A DNA stretch of 22,530 nt from DATFYM01 sp035315065. Lineage in GTDB: Bacteria > Acidobacteriota > Terriglobia > UBA7540. Below, in pieces: positions 15,514-22,530 of this stretch. Within the stretch, counting starts at the first letter, position 1; each line of letters opens with the position of its first letter. The DNA lies in assembly GCA_035315065.1 (NCBI GenBank), contig DATFYM010000155.1, positions 1 through 22,530 on the forward strand, read 5' to 3'. The translations under genes were made by a program, and so were the position numbers. The notes below the pieces were generated by a model. The model was given only the letters and a program-made list of their open reading frames with translations, ran no database searches and was not told where the DNA came from.

Positions 15514-18349
15514 TCAGTGCCTCGACCACCTTCCGGTACTGCTCGCTCAGCTCGGCGTGGCGATGCTCAACGCCGCGTACCACGTCGCGCGGCGCACGAC
15601 TGAGAAAAGCTCGATTCTCGAGCTGCGCCTTCGCCGAGGCGAGCGCCTTCTCGATCTTTTCCTTATCGCGCTCCGAACGCTGGCGTTCCGCGTGATGGTC
15701 GATCTTAGCCTCGTGGAACAGGCGCAGATCGGTGGAGGCGCTCACGTGGCGCAGGTCGGGCGTGCCCGCCGCCGGCCGCTCGGATGTGAAGTTTAACGCC
15801 TCCAGGCCCGCCAGGCGCAGGATGGTTTCCTGGTGAATTCGGAAAAGCTCCAGGTCGTGCGGCTTCTCGCAGGCCACCTGGGCGCTCGGCCGCTGCGTTT
15901 GCAATCCCATCTCCGCCTTGGCATTGCGCGCCGCCACAATCAGCTCCTGCAAGGTCTGGAACTCCCGCTCCGCTACCGGGTCGCTCACGCGATCGCTCAC
16001 CAGGCTGAAGCTCTGAAGCGAAATCGACGGCCTCCGCTCGGCGTGCGGAAGCTGATGCCACAGCTCCTCGGTGATGAACGGCATAAAGGGATGCAACAAA
16101 TGGAGGGCCGCCTCGAAAACGCGCGTCAGATTCAGCCACGCGGCCGGCGCCTTGTCGTCCGGCGCAGCGCTCAGAGCCTGCCCTGAGCGAAGTGAAGGGC
16201 CGTCTTCTTCCGCCGTCTTGGTAATCTCAGGCTTCACCCATTCCACGTACCAGTCGCAGAACTCGTGCCAGAAAAAGTGATAGATGGTGTAGGCCGCCTC
16301 GTGGAAGCGGAAGTTCGCCAGCGCTTCGTTCATCTCGCGCGTCACGGTAAGCAGGCGCGAGAAGATCCAGCGGTCGGCGAGCGCCAACCGCTCGGGCGCC
16401 GCCACCGCATCGAATCCCAGGCCGGCCGCGGGTTCAAGCCCCGCTGCCAACTGGTCCTTCATCGGCTCGGGCAGCTTGCGCAGGTTCATCAGGATGAAGC
16501 GGCCCGCGTTCCAGATCTTGTTGGCAAAGGCGCGATAGGAGTCCACCTTCTCCTCGGAAAAGGCGATGTCGGTGCCGGGCGCGGCGCTGATGGCCAGCGC
16601 AAACCGCACCGCGTCGGTGCCGTACTTCTCCGTCACTTCCAGCGGATCGAGCACGTTGCCCTTGGTCTTCGACATCTTCTGGCGCTCGGCGTCGCGCACC
16701 AGGGCATGGATGTAAAGCTCGCGGAACGGCACCTCGTGCATGAACTCGAGCCCCAGCATGATCATGCGCGCGCCCCAGAAGAACAGGATGTCGAAGCCCA
16801 TGATCATGAGGTCGTCGGGATAGAAGCGCTTCAGGTCGAGCGTCTCCTCCGGCCAGCCGAGCGTGGCGAAAGGCCACAGACCGGAGCTAAACCAAGTATC
16901 GAGCGTGTCCGTCTCCGGACGCAGGCTGGCGCCCGCGACGTCGCCACACTTTGGACACCCCGACGGCGTCTCGCGCGCGACGATGATTTCGCCGCACGAG
17001 TCGCAGGTCCACACCGGAATGCGGTGGCCCCACCAGAGCTGACGCGAGATGCACCAGTCGTGGATGCGGTACATCCAGTCGAGGTAAATCTTCTTGTAGT
17101 TCTCGGGCACGATGCGGACGCGCCCGTCCTCTACCACGCGGATGGCAGGCTCCGCCAGCGGCTGCATCTTGAGGAACCACTGGGTGGAGAGCAGCGGCTC
17201 CACCACGGTTTTGGAGCGCTGGCAGGTGCCGACACTCAGCGCGTAGCTCTCCGTCCTTTCCAGCAGCCCGCGTTGGGTGAGATCGTGCACTACCTTTTCG
17301 CGCGCCTTGAAGCGGTCGAGCCCGCAATAAGCTTCGCCGGCGTCGCCGGTCATGCGCGCGTGTTCGTCGATCACCGTCACCCGCGGCAGGTGGTGGCGCT
17401 CGGCGATGGCGTAGTCGTTGGGATCGTGCGCGGGCGTCACCTTGACGGCGCCGGTGCCGAACTTGGGGTCGACGAAATCGTCCGCAATCACCGGGACCAC
17501 GCGGTCCACCAGCGGCACCACCACGTTGCGGCCCACCGCGTCGCGGTAGCGCTCGTCCGCCGGGTTCACGGCCACGGCGGTATCGCCCAACATGGTCTCC
17601 GGCCGCGTGGTGGCCACGGTGACATAGCCCGAGCCGTCCACAAAAGGATAGCGGATGTACCACAAATGGCCGGGGCGATCTTCGTGGATCACTTCCAGGT
17701 CCGAAACCGCGGTGCCGCAGTCGGGGCACCAGTTGACGATGTATTGGCCGCGATAGATCAGGCCTTTCTCGTAGAGCCGGACGAAGACCTCCACCACGGC
17801 GCGCGTATAAGCCGCGTCCATCGTAAAGCGGTCGCGCGTCCAATCCACCGACGCTCCCAGGCGCTCCATCTGCCGGCGGATGGTGCCGCCGTTCTCTTCC
17901 TTCCACTTCCAGCAGCGCTCGATGAACGCCTCGCGACCCATCGCCAGTCGTACCCGCTGGCCCTCGCGCTGCCAGGCGGCCTTCGACTGTGGGCCTCCGT
18001 CTTCGACCTGCTCGGCGAGGCCAGACCTTTTGGCAAGCGCCTCGCGCCCCAGTTCGCGCTCCACAATCATCTGAGTGGCGATGGCGGCGTGGTCGGTGCC
18101 CGGCAGCCAGAGGACATTCTCGCCGCGCATCCGGTGCCAGCGCATCAGGATGTCGATTTCGGTGTGCTCCAGCATGTGGCCCATGTGGAGGACGCCGGTA
18201 ATGTTGGGCGGCGGGATGGTGAGGCAGAAGTTTGGGCGGCCCGGCGCATCGTCATCGGCGGGACGATAGAGCTTCTCCTCGATCCAGGCGCGGGCCCAGC
18301 GGGGCTCGATCGCTTCCGGCGCATAAACCTTGGGAATCTCAGCTTCCAA
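15491..18349 (-). CDS. valS: Valyl-tRNA synthetase ValS
   Basis: This class I synthetase charges tRNA-Val and edits Thr. It is 952 aa, full length. The HIGH-type motif PPPNITGVLHMGH is at residues 47-59. The KMSKS-type loop QKMSKTKGNVLDPL begins near residue 556. Zinc-type cysteines occur in WCPDCGTAVSD and in CDSCG/GCPKCG. The editing domain includes ATTRPETMLGDTAVAVNP. The C-terminal coiled coil typical of ValS is present (ERQRSERDKEKIEKALASAK). The best start is TTG at 18349, with AAGG about 9 nt upstream; no good ATG exists before the catalytic motif. Oddities: an insertion-like PSLRSGQAL segment near residue 718 encoded by a dispersed repeat, and a C-terminal end plus TAG stop supplied by element F. 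The long opposite-strand frame is a shadow. Confidence 0.96.
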   Translation of the reverse strand: MEAEIPKVYAPEAIEPRWARAWIEEKLYRPADDDAPGRPNFCLTIPPPNITGVLHMGHMLEHTEIDILMRWHRMRGENVLWLPGTDHAAIATQMIVERELGREALAKRSGLAEQVEDGGPQSKAAWQREGQRVRLAMGREAFIERCWKWKEENGGTIRRQMERLGASVDWTRDRFTMDAAYTRAVVEVFVRLYEKGLIYRGQYIVNWCPDCGTAVSDLEVIHEDRPGHLWYIRYPFVDGSGYVTVATTRPETMLGDTAVAVNPADERYRDAVGRNVVVPLVDRVVPVIADDFVDPKFGTGAVKVTPAHDPNDYAIAERHHLPRVTVIDEHARMTGDAGEAYCGLDRFKAREKVVHDLTQRGLLERTESYALSVGTCQRSKTVVEPLLSTQWFLKMQPLAEPAIRVVEDGRVRIVPENYKKIYLDWMYRIHDWCISRQLWWGHRIPVWTCDSCGEIIVARETPSGCPKCGDVAGASLRPETDTLDTWFSSGLWPFATLGWPEETLDLKRFYPDDLMIMGFDILFFWGARMIMLGLEFMHEVPFRELYIHALVRDAERQKMSKTKGNVLDPLEVTEKYGTDAVRFALAISAAPGTDIAFSEEKVDSYRAFANKIWNAGRFILMNLRKLPEPMKDQLAAGLEPAAGLGFDAVAAPERLALADRWIFSRLLTVTREMNEALANFRFHEAAYTIYHFFWHEFCDWYVEWVKPEITKTAEEDGPSLRSGQALSAAPDDKAPAAWLNLTRVFEAALHLLHPFMPFITEELWHQLPHAERRPSISLQSFSLVSDRVSDPVAEREFQTLQELIVAARNAKAEMGLQTQRPSAQVACEKPHDLELFRIHQETILRLAGLEALNFTSERPAAGTPDLRHVSASTDLRLFHEAKIDHHAERQRSERDKEKIEKALASAKAQLENRAFLSRAPRDVVRGVEHRHAELSEQYRKVVEALRRLGSGE
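16169..16199. repeat. Short dispersed repeat inside valS
   Basis: The minus strand reads CCCTTCACTTCGCTCAGGGC followed by AGGCTCTGAGC, a sequence I recall as a dispersed intergenic repeat in several environmental phyla. In valS it encodes PSLRSGQALS between the conserved KTAEED region and the AAWLNLTRVFEAALHLLHPF helix. The frame is preserved. Confidence 0.6.
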
Positions 18350-18369
18350 TCTGGTAACCTTTTCACGGA

Positions 18370-18476
18370 GAAAATCAGAAATAAAGTCAGAAATCAGAAA
18401 GTAGAAATCAGAAAGTGGAAATCAGAACAAAGACCGTGGCGCATCTAACTTCTACTTTTTGACTTCTGACTTGACT
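18370..18476. repeat. Inverted-repeat element G, CAGAAGT/CAGAAAT heptamer arms
   Basis: The left arm (18370-18427) contains repeated TCAGAAA and AGTAGAA units. The right arm (18445-18476; CTTCTAC, CTTCTGA and similar) is the degenerate reverse complement. A gap of about 17 bp separates them. It lies between the divergent valS start (18349) and the bactofilin gene (18611), so it is upstream of both. Confidence 0.8.
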
Positions 18477-18610
18477 ATATCGTTCTGTGGTCGACTTAGT
18501 CAAACGCGGGTTCCCTCCCATCCCATCGGGCCCATCGGGGGCAGCCGGGACGCCGAGCCCGCCGCCGCCGGGCACAGGGCAGGCGACCTCTTCGCAACGG
18601 AGGGCCCAAA

Positions 18611-19045
18611 ATGGCGCTCAGTATTTCCAAGTCACGCTCTCACAGTCACGCCGAAATCGCCGACCAGGACGTGGTCGGCTTCCTCGAGCCCAGCGTCGAT
18701 CTGGAAGGCAAAATCACTTTCTCGGCGGGCATCCTGCGGGTCAACAGCCATGTCAAGGGCGAGATTCGTTGTGCAGGTACTATTGTCTTGGGCGAACAAG
18801 GCGACATCGAGGCCGACATCCAGACCAAGGCCATCAGCATCGCCGGCAAGTTCAAAGGCTCCATCCACGCCACCGACCGCATCGAGATCAAAGAGCACGG
18901 CATCGTCCTGGGCGAAATCGACACGCCATGTTTGATCGTCGAGCCCGGCGGCTACTTCTCGGGCGCCTGCCACATGCCAACCCCTGGCACTCCACTGGAC
19001 GCGCCTCCGCAACTCGCGTCCGACCCGCGGTCCCACCAACCCTAG
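18611..19045 (+). CDS. Bactofilin (polymer-forming cytoskeletal protein)
   Basis: Bactofilins (DUF583) assemble without nucleotide into filaments that localise cell-shape, stalk or motility factors. This one is 144 aa with the typical layout: a polar N-terminal tail, a central right-handed beta-helix of short repeats (VDLEGKITFSAGILRVNSHV, then GTIVLGEQGDIEADIQTKAI and a DRIEIKEHGIVLGEI repeat), and a proline-rich C-terminal tail (PTPGTPLDAPP). The ATG at 18611 has GGAGG 7 nt upstream. It is divergent from valS and no partner peptidase or MreB gene is adjacent. No transmembrane segment, so it is cytosolic or membrane-associated. Confidence 0.93.
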   Translation: MALSISKSRSHSHAEIADQDVVGFLEPSVDLEGKITFSAGILRVNSHVKGEIRCAGTIVLGEQGDIEADIQTKAISIAGKFKGSIHATDRIEIKEHGIVLGEIDTPCLIVEPGGYFSGACHMPTPGTPLDAPPQLASDPRSHQP

Positions 19046-19338
19046 CCGTTACAGACCTTGGAAAAGAACGCACTACGCTTGCTTGATCAATCAGGCTTGT
19101 CTTGGCGGTCCCGGGCTGGCCGACACATGCTAACTCAATGACTCGCCCGTCTTTAGTTGTTATCTTCGCGTCCCATCCGCCGTGGATGGTGCTTTCACCT
19201 TCTCCGCCTGCGCTCAAACACCCTATGGCACTTCGGCGCTCGCCAGAAATGACCCGCCTCCGCTAATCAGAAATGACCCACCAGCTTTTCGGCTAGGTAG
19301 CCGCTGACCCTATTCATGGCGTGGTGATGATAATCATC
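19046..19338. other. Gene-free stretch ahead of the accessory module
   Basis: I see no convincing gene. A short minus-strand frame near 19090-19217 (GWDAKITTKDGRVIELACVG) looks partly protein-like but has no usable context and I cannot name it. The notable content is the 24-bp-spaced direct repeat at 19244-19282. Confidence 0.4.
19244..19282. repeat. Direct repeat CAGAAATGACCC, possible IS end
   Basis: CAGAAATGACCCGCC (19244-19258) and CAGAAATGACCCACC (19268-19282) are near-identical 15-mers with a 24-bp period. Multiple repeated transposase-binding sites at the termini are typical of IS21-family elements, and the two genes that follow are, to my recollection, found beside IS21 transposase genes. 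No transposase gene is in the window. Confidence 0.45.
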
Positions 19339-19764
19339 ATGCCCGATACTCGGAAAAGACCCTGCTGCATCTGCCGCCACTGGTTCCGTCCTGATCCGCG
19401 AGTCGGAGCCCGGCAACGAGCTTGTCGCCGAGCGGAATGCCAAGCCGCCCGCCGGCGGCAGACCCAAGCTTCCTGGCGAGCGCGGAATCCGGATTACTTT
19501 ATCGCCCGTCGGATCCAGGCCCCTGGCGCTCTTCCCCAGCCTCCCGAACCGCTGCGTTTGCCACCTCCTTTAGGCCAACTTCCCTGGGACATCGCGCAAG
19601 ACCAGTTCGGGGTCAAAGGCGCTGATTTCATTGGGGTTATGGGAGCACTTCTGCTTCAGGCCGCGCAAGACCAGTTCAAGGCTTATCGCATTGATTCCAC
19701 AGCAGTTGTGGACACACTCCCCCCGCCGACCGGGCAAGACCACATTCCGCTTCGTCCAGACTAG
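19339..19764 (+). CDS. Cys-rich (zinc-finger-like) accessory protein, IS21-associated type
   Basis: The protein is 141 aa from ATG 19339 (MPDTRKRPCCICRHWFRPDP). The N-terminus has four cysteines spaced like a zinc finger (CCIC, then CRRAEC about 17 residues on) in a very basic context (RVGARQRACRRAECQAARRR), followed by ASWRARNPDYFIARRIQ. The second half has two copies of a motif, AQDQFGVKGADFIGVMG and AQDQFKAYRI, then a proline-rich end. I recall such proteins next to a ParB-like gene and IS21 transposase genes in Acidobacteriota and Planctomycetota. The role is unknown, possibly DNA binding. Alternative starts at 19321 (GTG) and 19327 (ATG) are possible; no strong Shine-Dalgarno decides. 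Confidence 0.65.
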   Translation: MPDTRKRPCCICRHWFRPDPRVGARQRACRRAECQAARRRQTQASWRARNPDYFIARRIQAPGALPQPPEPLRLPPPLGQLPWDIAQDQFGVKGADFIGVMGALLLQAAQDQFKAYRIDSTAVVDTLPPPTGQDHIPLRPD

Positions 19765-19787
19765 CTCTGGCAGGGAGGGAGCTGGGG

Positions 19788-20396
19788 GTGCAACCGGAGT
19801 TTCATCAACTGGACCGGCGCTGGGAGCATCTGCGGGCTCGCTGACCCGAGCGGCGGCGGCGGTTATTGGCCTCGCTGGCGGCCTCGGGCCAGCAGACGCC
19901 GATTGTGGTGGTAGCCCTCGCCAGCCAGCCCGACCGTTACCTGGTCGTTGACGGCCACCAGCGTCTGGCGGCGCTCGAACAGTTGGGTCGGGACACGGTG
20001 GAGGCGGTGGTTTGGCCGCTGCGCGAGGCCGAAGCTCTGATGCTCGATCGTTCGTTACGCTGGGGTGAACGCCAGACGGCGCTGGAAGAAGGCTGGCTGC
20101 TGGCGGAACTGGAGCAACACTTCGGGTACGGTCTGGAGGAGTTGCCACGCCGGTTGGATCGCAGCCCCAGTTGGGTATCGTGGCGGCTGGCCTTGGTGGA
20201 GTTGCTTCCCCAGAGCGCGCAGGAGCAAGTGCGCCAGGGTGCGATCTCGGCCCAGGTGGCGATGAAGTTCTTGGTGCCGGTGGCGCGCTCCAGCCCCGAC
20301 GACTGCCAGCGGCTCGCCGCCGCGTTGGCCACCCACCGCTTCACCAGCCGTGAAGCCGGGCAGTTGTATGCGGCATGGCGAGGCACGATGTTTTGA
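19788..20396 (+). pseudogene. ParB-like nuclease-domain protein with in-frame TGA
   Basis: From GTG 19788, preceded by AGGGAGGGAG, the frame reads MQPEFHQLDRRWEHLRAR and then meets TGA at 19842-19844. The same frame continues PERRRRLLASLAASGQQTPI and carries the ParB/Srx core (VVDGHQRLAALEQLG, about 19945-19989) and the LDRSPSWVSWRLALVELLPQ helix-turn-helix to a stop at 20394-20396. The residues before and after the TGA fit one another (LRAR, then PERRRRLLASL), so the codon looks like a nonsense change in an intact gene. A rescue start at TTG 19866 would give 176 aa lacking the first segment. It is co-oriented with and 24 bp after the Cys-rich gene. It could be a DNA-binding helper of the mobile element and not a chromosome partition protein. 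Confidence 0.65.
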
Positions 20397-20852
20397 GGTC
20401 GGTAATCGAGCCGCTGCCCGTTCCCGCGCGCCGGTGTTGTCACCTGGGGCCACCTGAGGCAGGTTCCACCAGGGGCTTTGCTTTTTCGCCAGCTTATTCT
20501 TCGGGTTCGTTTTCCGCTCGCGATAGCAGAAGCGGTCCGCCACAAAGAGCGGGAAACGATTGCCTTCCACCACGCAAACCTGGTCGAAGTCGTAATCGCC
20601 TCCATTCTTCTTCGCGGTCTCGGAATCAACGTAGCGCCGGGCTTTAGCCCGGCATTTTCTGCCGGCCCAACCTGACGGATGCCGACCTAAAGGTCGGCGC
20701 TACCTGCTGGTCAGCCAGATCGAGGACGCGGGCTTCCGTGGCTTGGCAGCCGTCGTTCCTCAGTTGTTCGCCCAGCAATTCAACCGTTTCGCGAGAGGTG
20801 AGGTTAGTAGCGGCGGGCTTTAGCCCGGCACATGCCGCCCTAAAGGGCGGCG
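20397..20852 (-). pseudogene. Detached 3' tail of the coupling-ATPase gene
   Basis: Two protein-like blocks sit around the 73-bp palindrome. Block one (20806-20704) reads NLTSRETVELLGEQLRNDGC and ends LDLADQQ. Block two (20630 to about 20400) reads VDSETAKKNGGDYDFDQVCV, VEGNRFPLFVADRFCYRERK and KLAKKQSPWWNLPQVA. Block one is in the frame obtained by removing the 50-bp palindrome from the ATPase gene, and block two is in the frame obtained by removing the 73-bp palindrome. I do not recognise the domain. The true 3' end appears lost where the ParB-like gene begins on the other strand. Confidence 0.55.
20631..20703. repeat. Palindromic GTAGCGCC element, 73 bp
   Basis: The outer arms GTAGCGCCG and CGGCGCTAC flank two nested hairpins, GCCGGGC-TTTA-GCCCGGC (left) and GCCGACC-TAAA-GGTCGGC (right), with a short unique middle. 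This resembles widespread intergenic palindromes of environmental bacteria. Here it interrupts the tail of the coupling-ATPase gene between codons CAG and GTT. Confidence 0.88.
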
Positions 20853-20856
20853 CTAC
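20807..20856. repeat. Palindromic GTAGCGCC element, 50 bp
   Basis: This is a shorter sister of the 73-bp element: outer GTAGCGGCG/CGGCGCTAC, inner CGGGC-TTTA-GCCCG and GCCGCCC-TAAA-GGGCGGC hairpins. On the minus strand its first bases supply the TAG (20855-20853) that ends the readable part of the coupling ATPase. Confidence 0.88.
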
Positions 20857-22456
20857 CTTTCATCCGGACGGGATATCGAATCCGGATCGAATTCGAACCC
20901 AATCCGAACCCGGTAGATCTCCCCTTCGTCGAGGAAGAGATAGCCATCGGTCTCCTGGTAACTCTCGTAGCCGAAGATCCTCCAGCCCTGGAGCGACCGG
21001 CTGCGCCGCTTCACCGGATGTTCGGCCGACGCGTGCAGGAAATACTGGGCCGTCTCTTCGTCCCGCGTCAGCATCGTCATGGTGGTGTTCGGCGCCGAGG
21101 TGATGTCCTCCTTGAAGCCGCGCCCGACGTGCATGAGCTGCGGCAGGCTTTGCATGGAGAACAGGAAGGCGGTGTGGGTACCGCGCGCCGTCTGCAGGAT
21201 CTGCGCGAAGTTGCGGTAACCAAACGGGGCGAACTCGTCCAGGATTACGCTGAACATCTTCGGGCTTACGGGGGCCGATTACTTCGGCGGCGCTGCTCCT
21301 CGCTCGCGTACCGCTTCCCGACTACGAGCTGCAGGTTCTGCAGCAGCATCTTGCCCAAGGCCCGCACCGGCTCGGTGTTCTTGTTGATGTTCAACGTCAC
21401 AAACAGAATCAACTCCTGCTCGATGACGTCGTCAATCGACAGCAGGTCTTCGTACGGCCCGGTGACCACCGAGAGCTCATCGTCCAGGAAGGTCATGCAC
21501 TCGTTCAGCAACCCTTGGATCTTCGGCACCCTCTCCCGGTCGTGGAACGATTGGTACAGGTTCTTGACCGACATCTCGAAGTTCAACCGCCGTTGGGTGG
21601 GGACGGAGGCGTCACGCCCGAGCCGCCGCGTAGCCTTCTCCACCTGCTCGCGCAGAACCTGCTCGTCCATGGCCATCACCAGCACGTCGTAAAAGTTGAA
21701 CCTCACACCGGTGTAGACGAGCACCCGCACGATGTCGGCGAGGTAGTTCAACTGGTGTTTGGCGAAGAACTCATCATGGAGGTTGAAAGAGCCAAAGACC
21801 ATGTTGACGACGGGCATGTAGTCGTCGTCGGTGCAATGGAAGGGATTGTACAGCACTGAGATGTCAGGGCGGGCGGGGTTGAGCAAGCGCAGTTGGTGGA
21901 GCCGTCCGGCGCGATGGATATGGGGCAGCAGGCTGTAGAAGAACTCCAGGTCCCCCTTGCCGTCAAAGATCACCATGGGGAGGCGGTGCGCTTCCTCCGC
22001 CGGGCCGACAAACCGGGCCAAGTCCTGGGTGATGATGTTGCGCAGGAGGGTGGTCTTCCCGGCCCCGGTCATGCCGAGCACGATCCCTTGCATGACCCGG
22101 ACCTGGTCCGGCCACAACCACGGCTGGCCGTGGATGTCGTAACCGAGCACCACCGCGTTCTGGCTCCACGCCGCGCGAGTGAAGTGCTCATCTCGCTGGG
22201 GCGAGACGACCATGGGTGGGTGAGGCCATTCTCTCTCCCGCCGCCATCGGCGCGTCGCGACCAGCAAGCTTCCACCCACCACGGTCGTCCCGCCGATGAC
22301 GCAATAGAGAGCCATCTCTTCCAGTTGGCGGGAGGTATAGTGATACCTGGCCCGCATCAGGTACACCAAGCCCCAGATCAGCACGAGACCACCAATGAAC
22401 AGCAGAACGGTAAAATTGAGCAACGGTGGTTCTTGGTAACGCGGCTCGGCTTTCAT
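20853..22456 (-). pseudogene. Conjugative coupling ATPase (VirD4/TraG-like), frameshifted
   Basis: Type IV coupling proteins are hexameric inner-membrane ATPases that feed DNA to a conjugation machine. From ATG 22456 the protein has two N-terminal membrane helices (FTVLLFIGGLVLIWGLVYLM at about 15-34 and YCVIGGTTVVGGSLLVA at about 51-67), then the Walker A motif GMTGAGKTTLL (residues 128-138) and MVIFDGKGDLEFF. The frame ends at 21266 after RRRSNRPP. The continuation VSPKMFSVILDEFAPFGYRN, holding Walker B (VILDEF), is in the next frame; the lesion is at a five-C run (plus-strand G run 21270-21274), where one added C restores VSPK. It then runs through APNTTMTMLTRDEETAQYFL to a TAG inside the 50-bp palindrome. 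The upstream gene overlaps its start by 4 nt. It could also belong to a mobilisable plasmid remnant. Confidence 0.8.
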
Positions 22457-22530
22457 CGGCGTGGCATCCCAAAGTACGTGAGGTAGAGGACACCCCCCTG
22501 GGCGGAAGCAAAAGCCACGAACCAGTACCA
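22453..22530 (-). CDS. 3' end of an upstream membrane gene (partial)
   Basis: The last 25 codons of a gene entering from outside the window read WYWFVAFASAQGGVLYLTYF then GMPRR, with a TGA that overlaps the coupling-ATPase ATG (ATGA). The hydrophobic and aromatic content suggests a membrane helix at its C-terminus. The overlap indicates a transfer operon. Confidence 0.6.
   Translation of the reverse strand, partial: WYWFVAFASAQGGVLYLTYFGMPRR

Noticed and set aside
16265..18448. A 727-codon plus-strand open frame opposite valS
   Set aside because: Antisense to an essential full-length synthetase; the residues show only codon-shadow bias and no recognisable domain.
18458..18478. TTGACT sequences in element G as a bactofilin promoter
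   Set aside because: The TTGACT and TATATC matches are only about 11 bp apart in one pairing, wrong for sigma-70, and TTGACT recurs simply because it is part of the arm repeat.
18888..19217. Minus-strand frame downstream of the bactofilin
   Set aside because: It overlaps the bactofilin gene, has no convincing start and only a short protein-like stretch.
19937..20629. Long minus-strand frames opposite the ParB-like gene
   Set aside because: Beyond about 20400 these are shadows of the ParB-like frame; only the part upstream of that looks like the coupling-ATPase tail.

Overview
The window is GC-rich, mostly minus-strand chromosomal DNA. Gene order and protein style (an sdhC-sdhA-sdhB operon with a single five-helix cytochrome b, the valS-birA-coaX row, a bactofilin, many repetitive spacers) suggest an Acidobacteriota member, perhaps Bryobacterales/Solibacter-like. 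The phylum is my inference from recalled relatives. No rRNA, tRNA or CRISPR array was found.

Layout. (1) 167-4369: succinate dehydrogenase operon, transcribed sdhC>sdhA>sdhB from a good sigma-70-like promoter with a dyad over its -10 box and a leader of about 330 nt. (2) 4562-5557: an unrecognised polytopic membrane protein. (3) 5935-8285: a toxin-antitoxin cluster with one DUF433/DUF5615-like pair and two divergent HigBA pairs. All three antitoxins are intact and all three toxins carry frame-breaking lesions. (4) 8404-10651: a helical-repeat (HEAT-like) gene fragment abutting the frameshifted 3' end of a sugar-phosphate isomerase/epimerase-type TIM-barrel gene. (5) 10811-18349: a minus-strand housekeeping row read valS>birA>coaX>unknown>secreted unknown>rlmD/rumA-like methyltransferase. 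(6) 18611-19045: a plus-strand bactofilin. (7) 19244-20396: an IS21-style accessory module (Cys-rich protein plus ParB-like protein with an internal TGA). (8) 20397-22530: a decayed conjugation segment with a VirD4/TraG-type coupling ATPase broken by a C-run frameshift and interrupted by two palindromic repeats, plus the end of an upstream membrane gene.

Two repeat systems stand out. Eight spacers carry inverted-repeat elements whose arms are, in most cases, degenerate tandem heptamers (9-mers in one). The heptamer differs from locus to locus while the architecture is constant; arms often abut or supply a gene's stop codon, and one supplies the coaX Shine-Dalgarno. Separately, two GTAGCGCC...GGCGCTAC palindromes sit inside the coupling-ATPase gene, and removing them exactly (plus restoring one C) rejoins a single open frame. 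This is internal evidence that they moved in as insertions.

The housekeeping genes show no frame lesions, whereas the accessory stretches 6.0-10.7 kb and 19.3-22.5 kb contain many. That contrast argues for real decay over uniform sequencing error, although single-base lesions in homopolymers need read-level confirmation.
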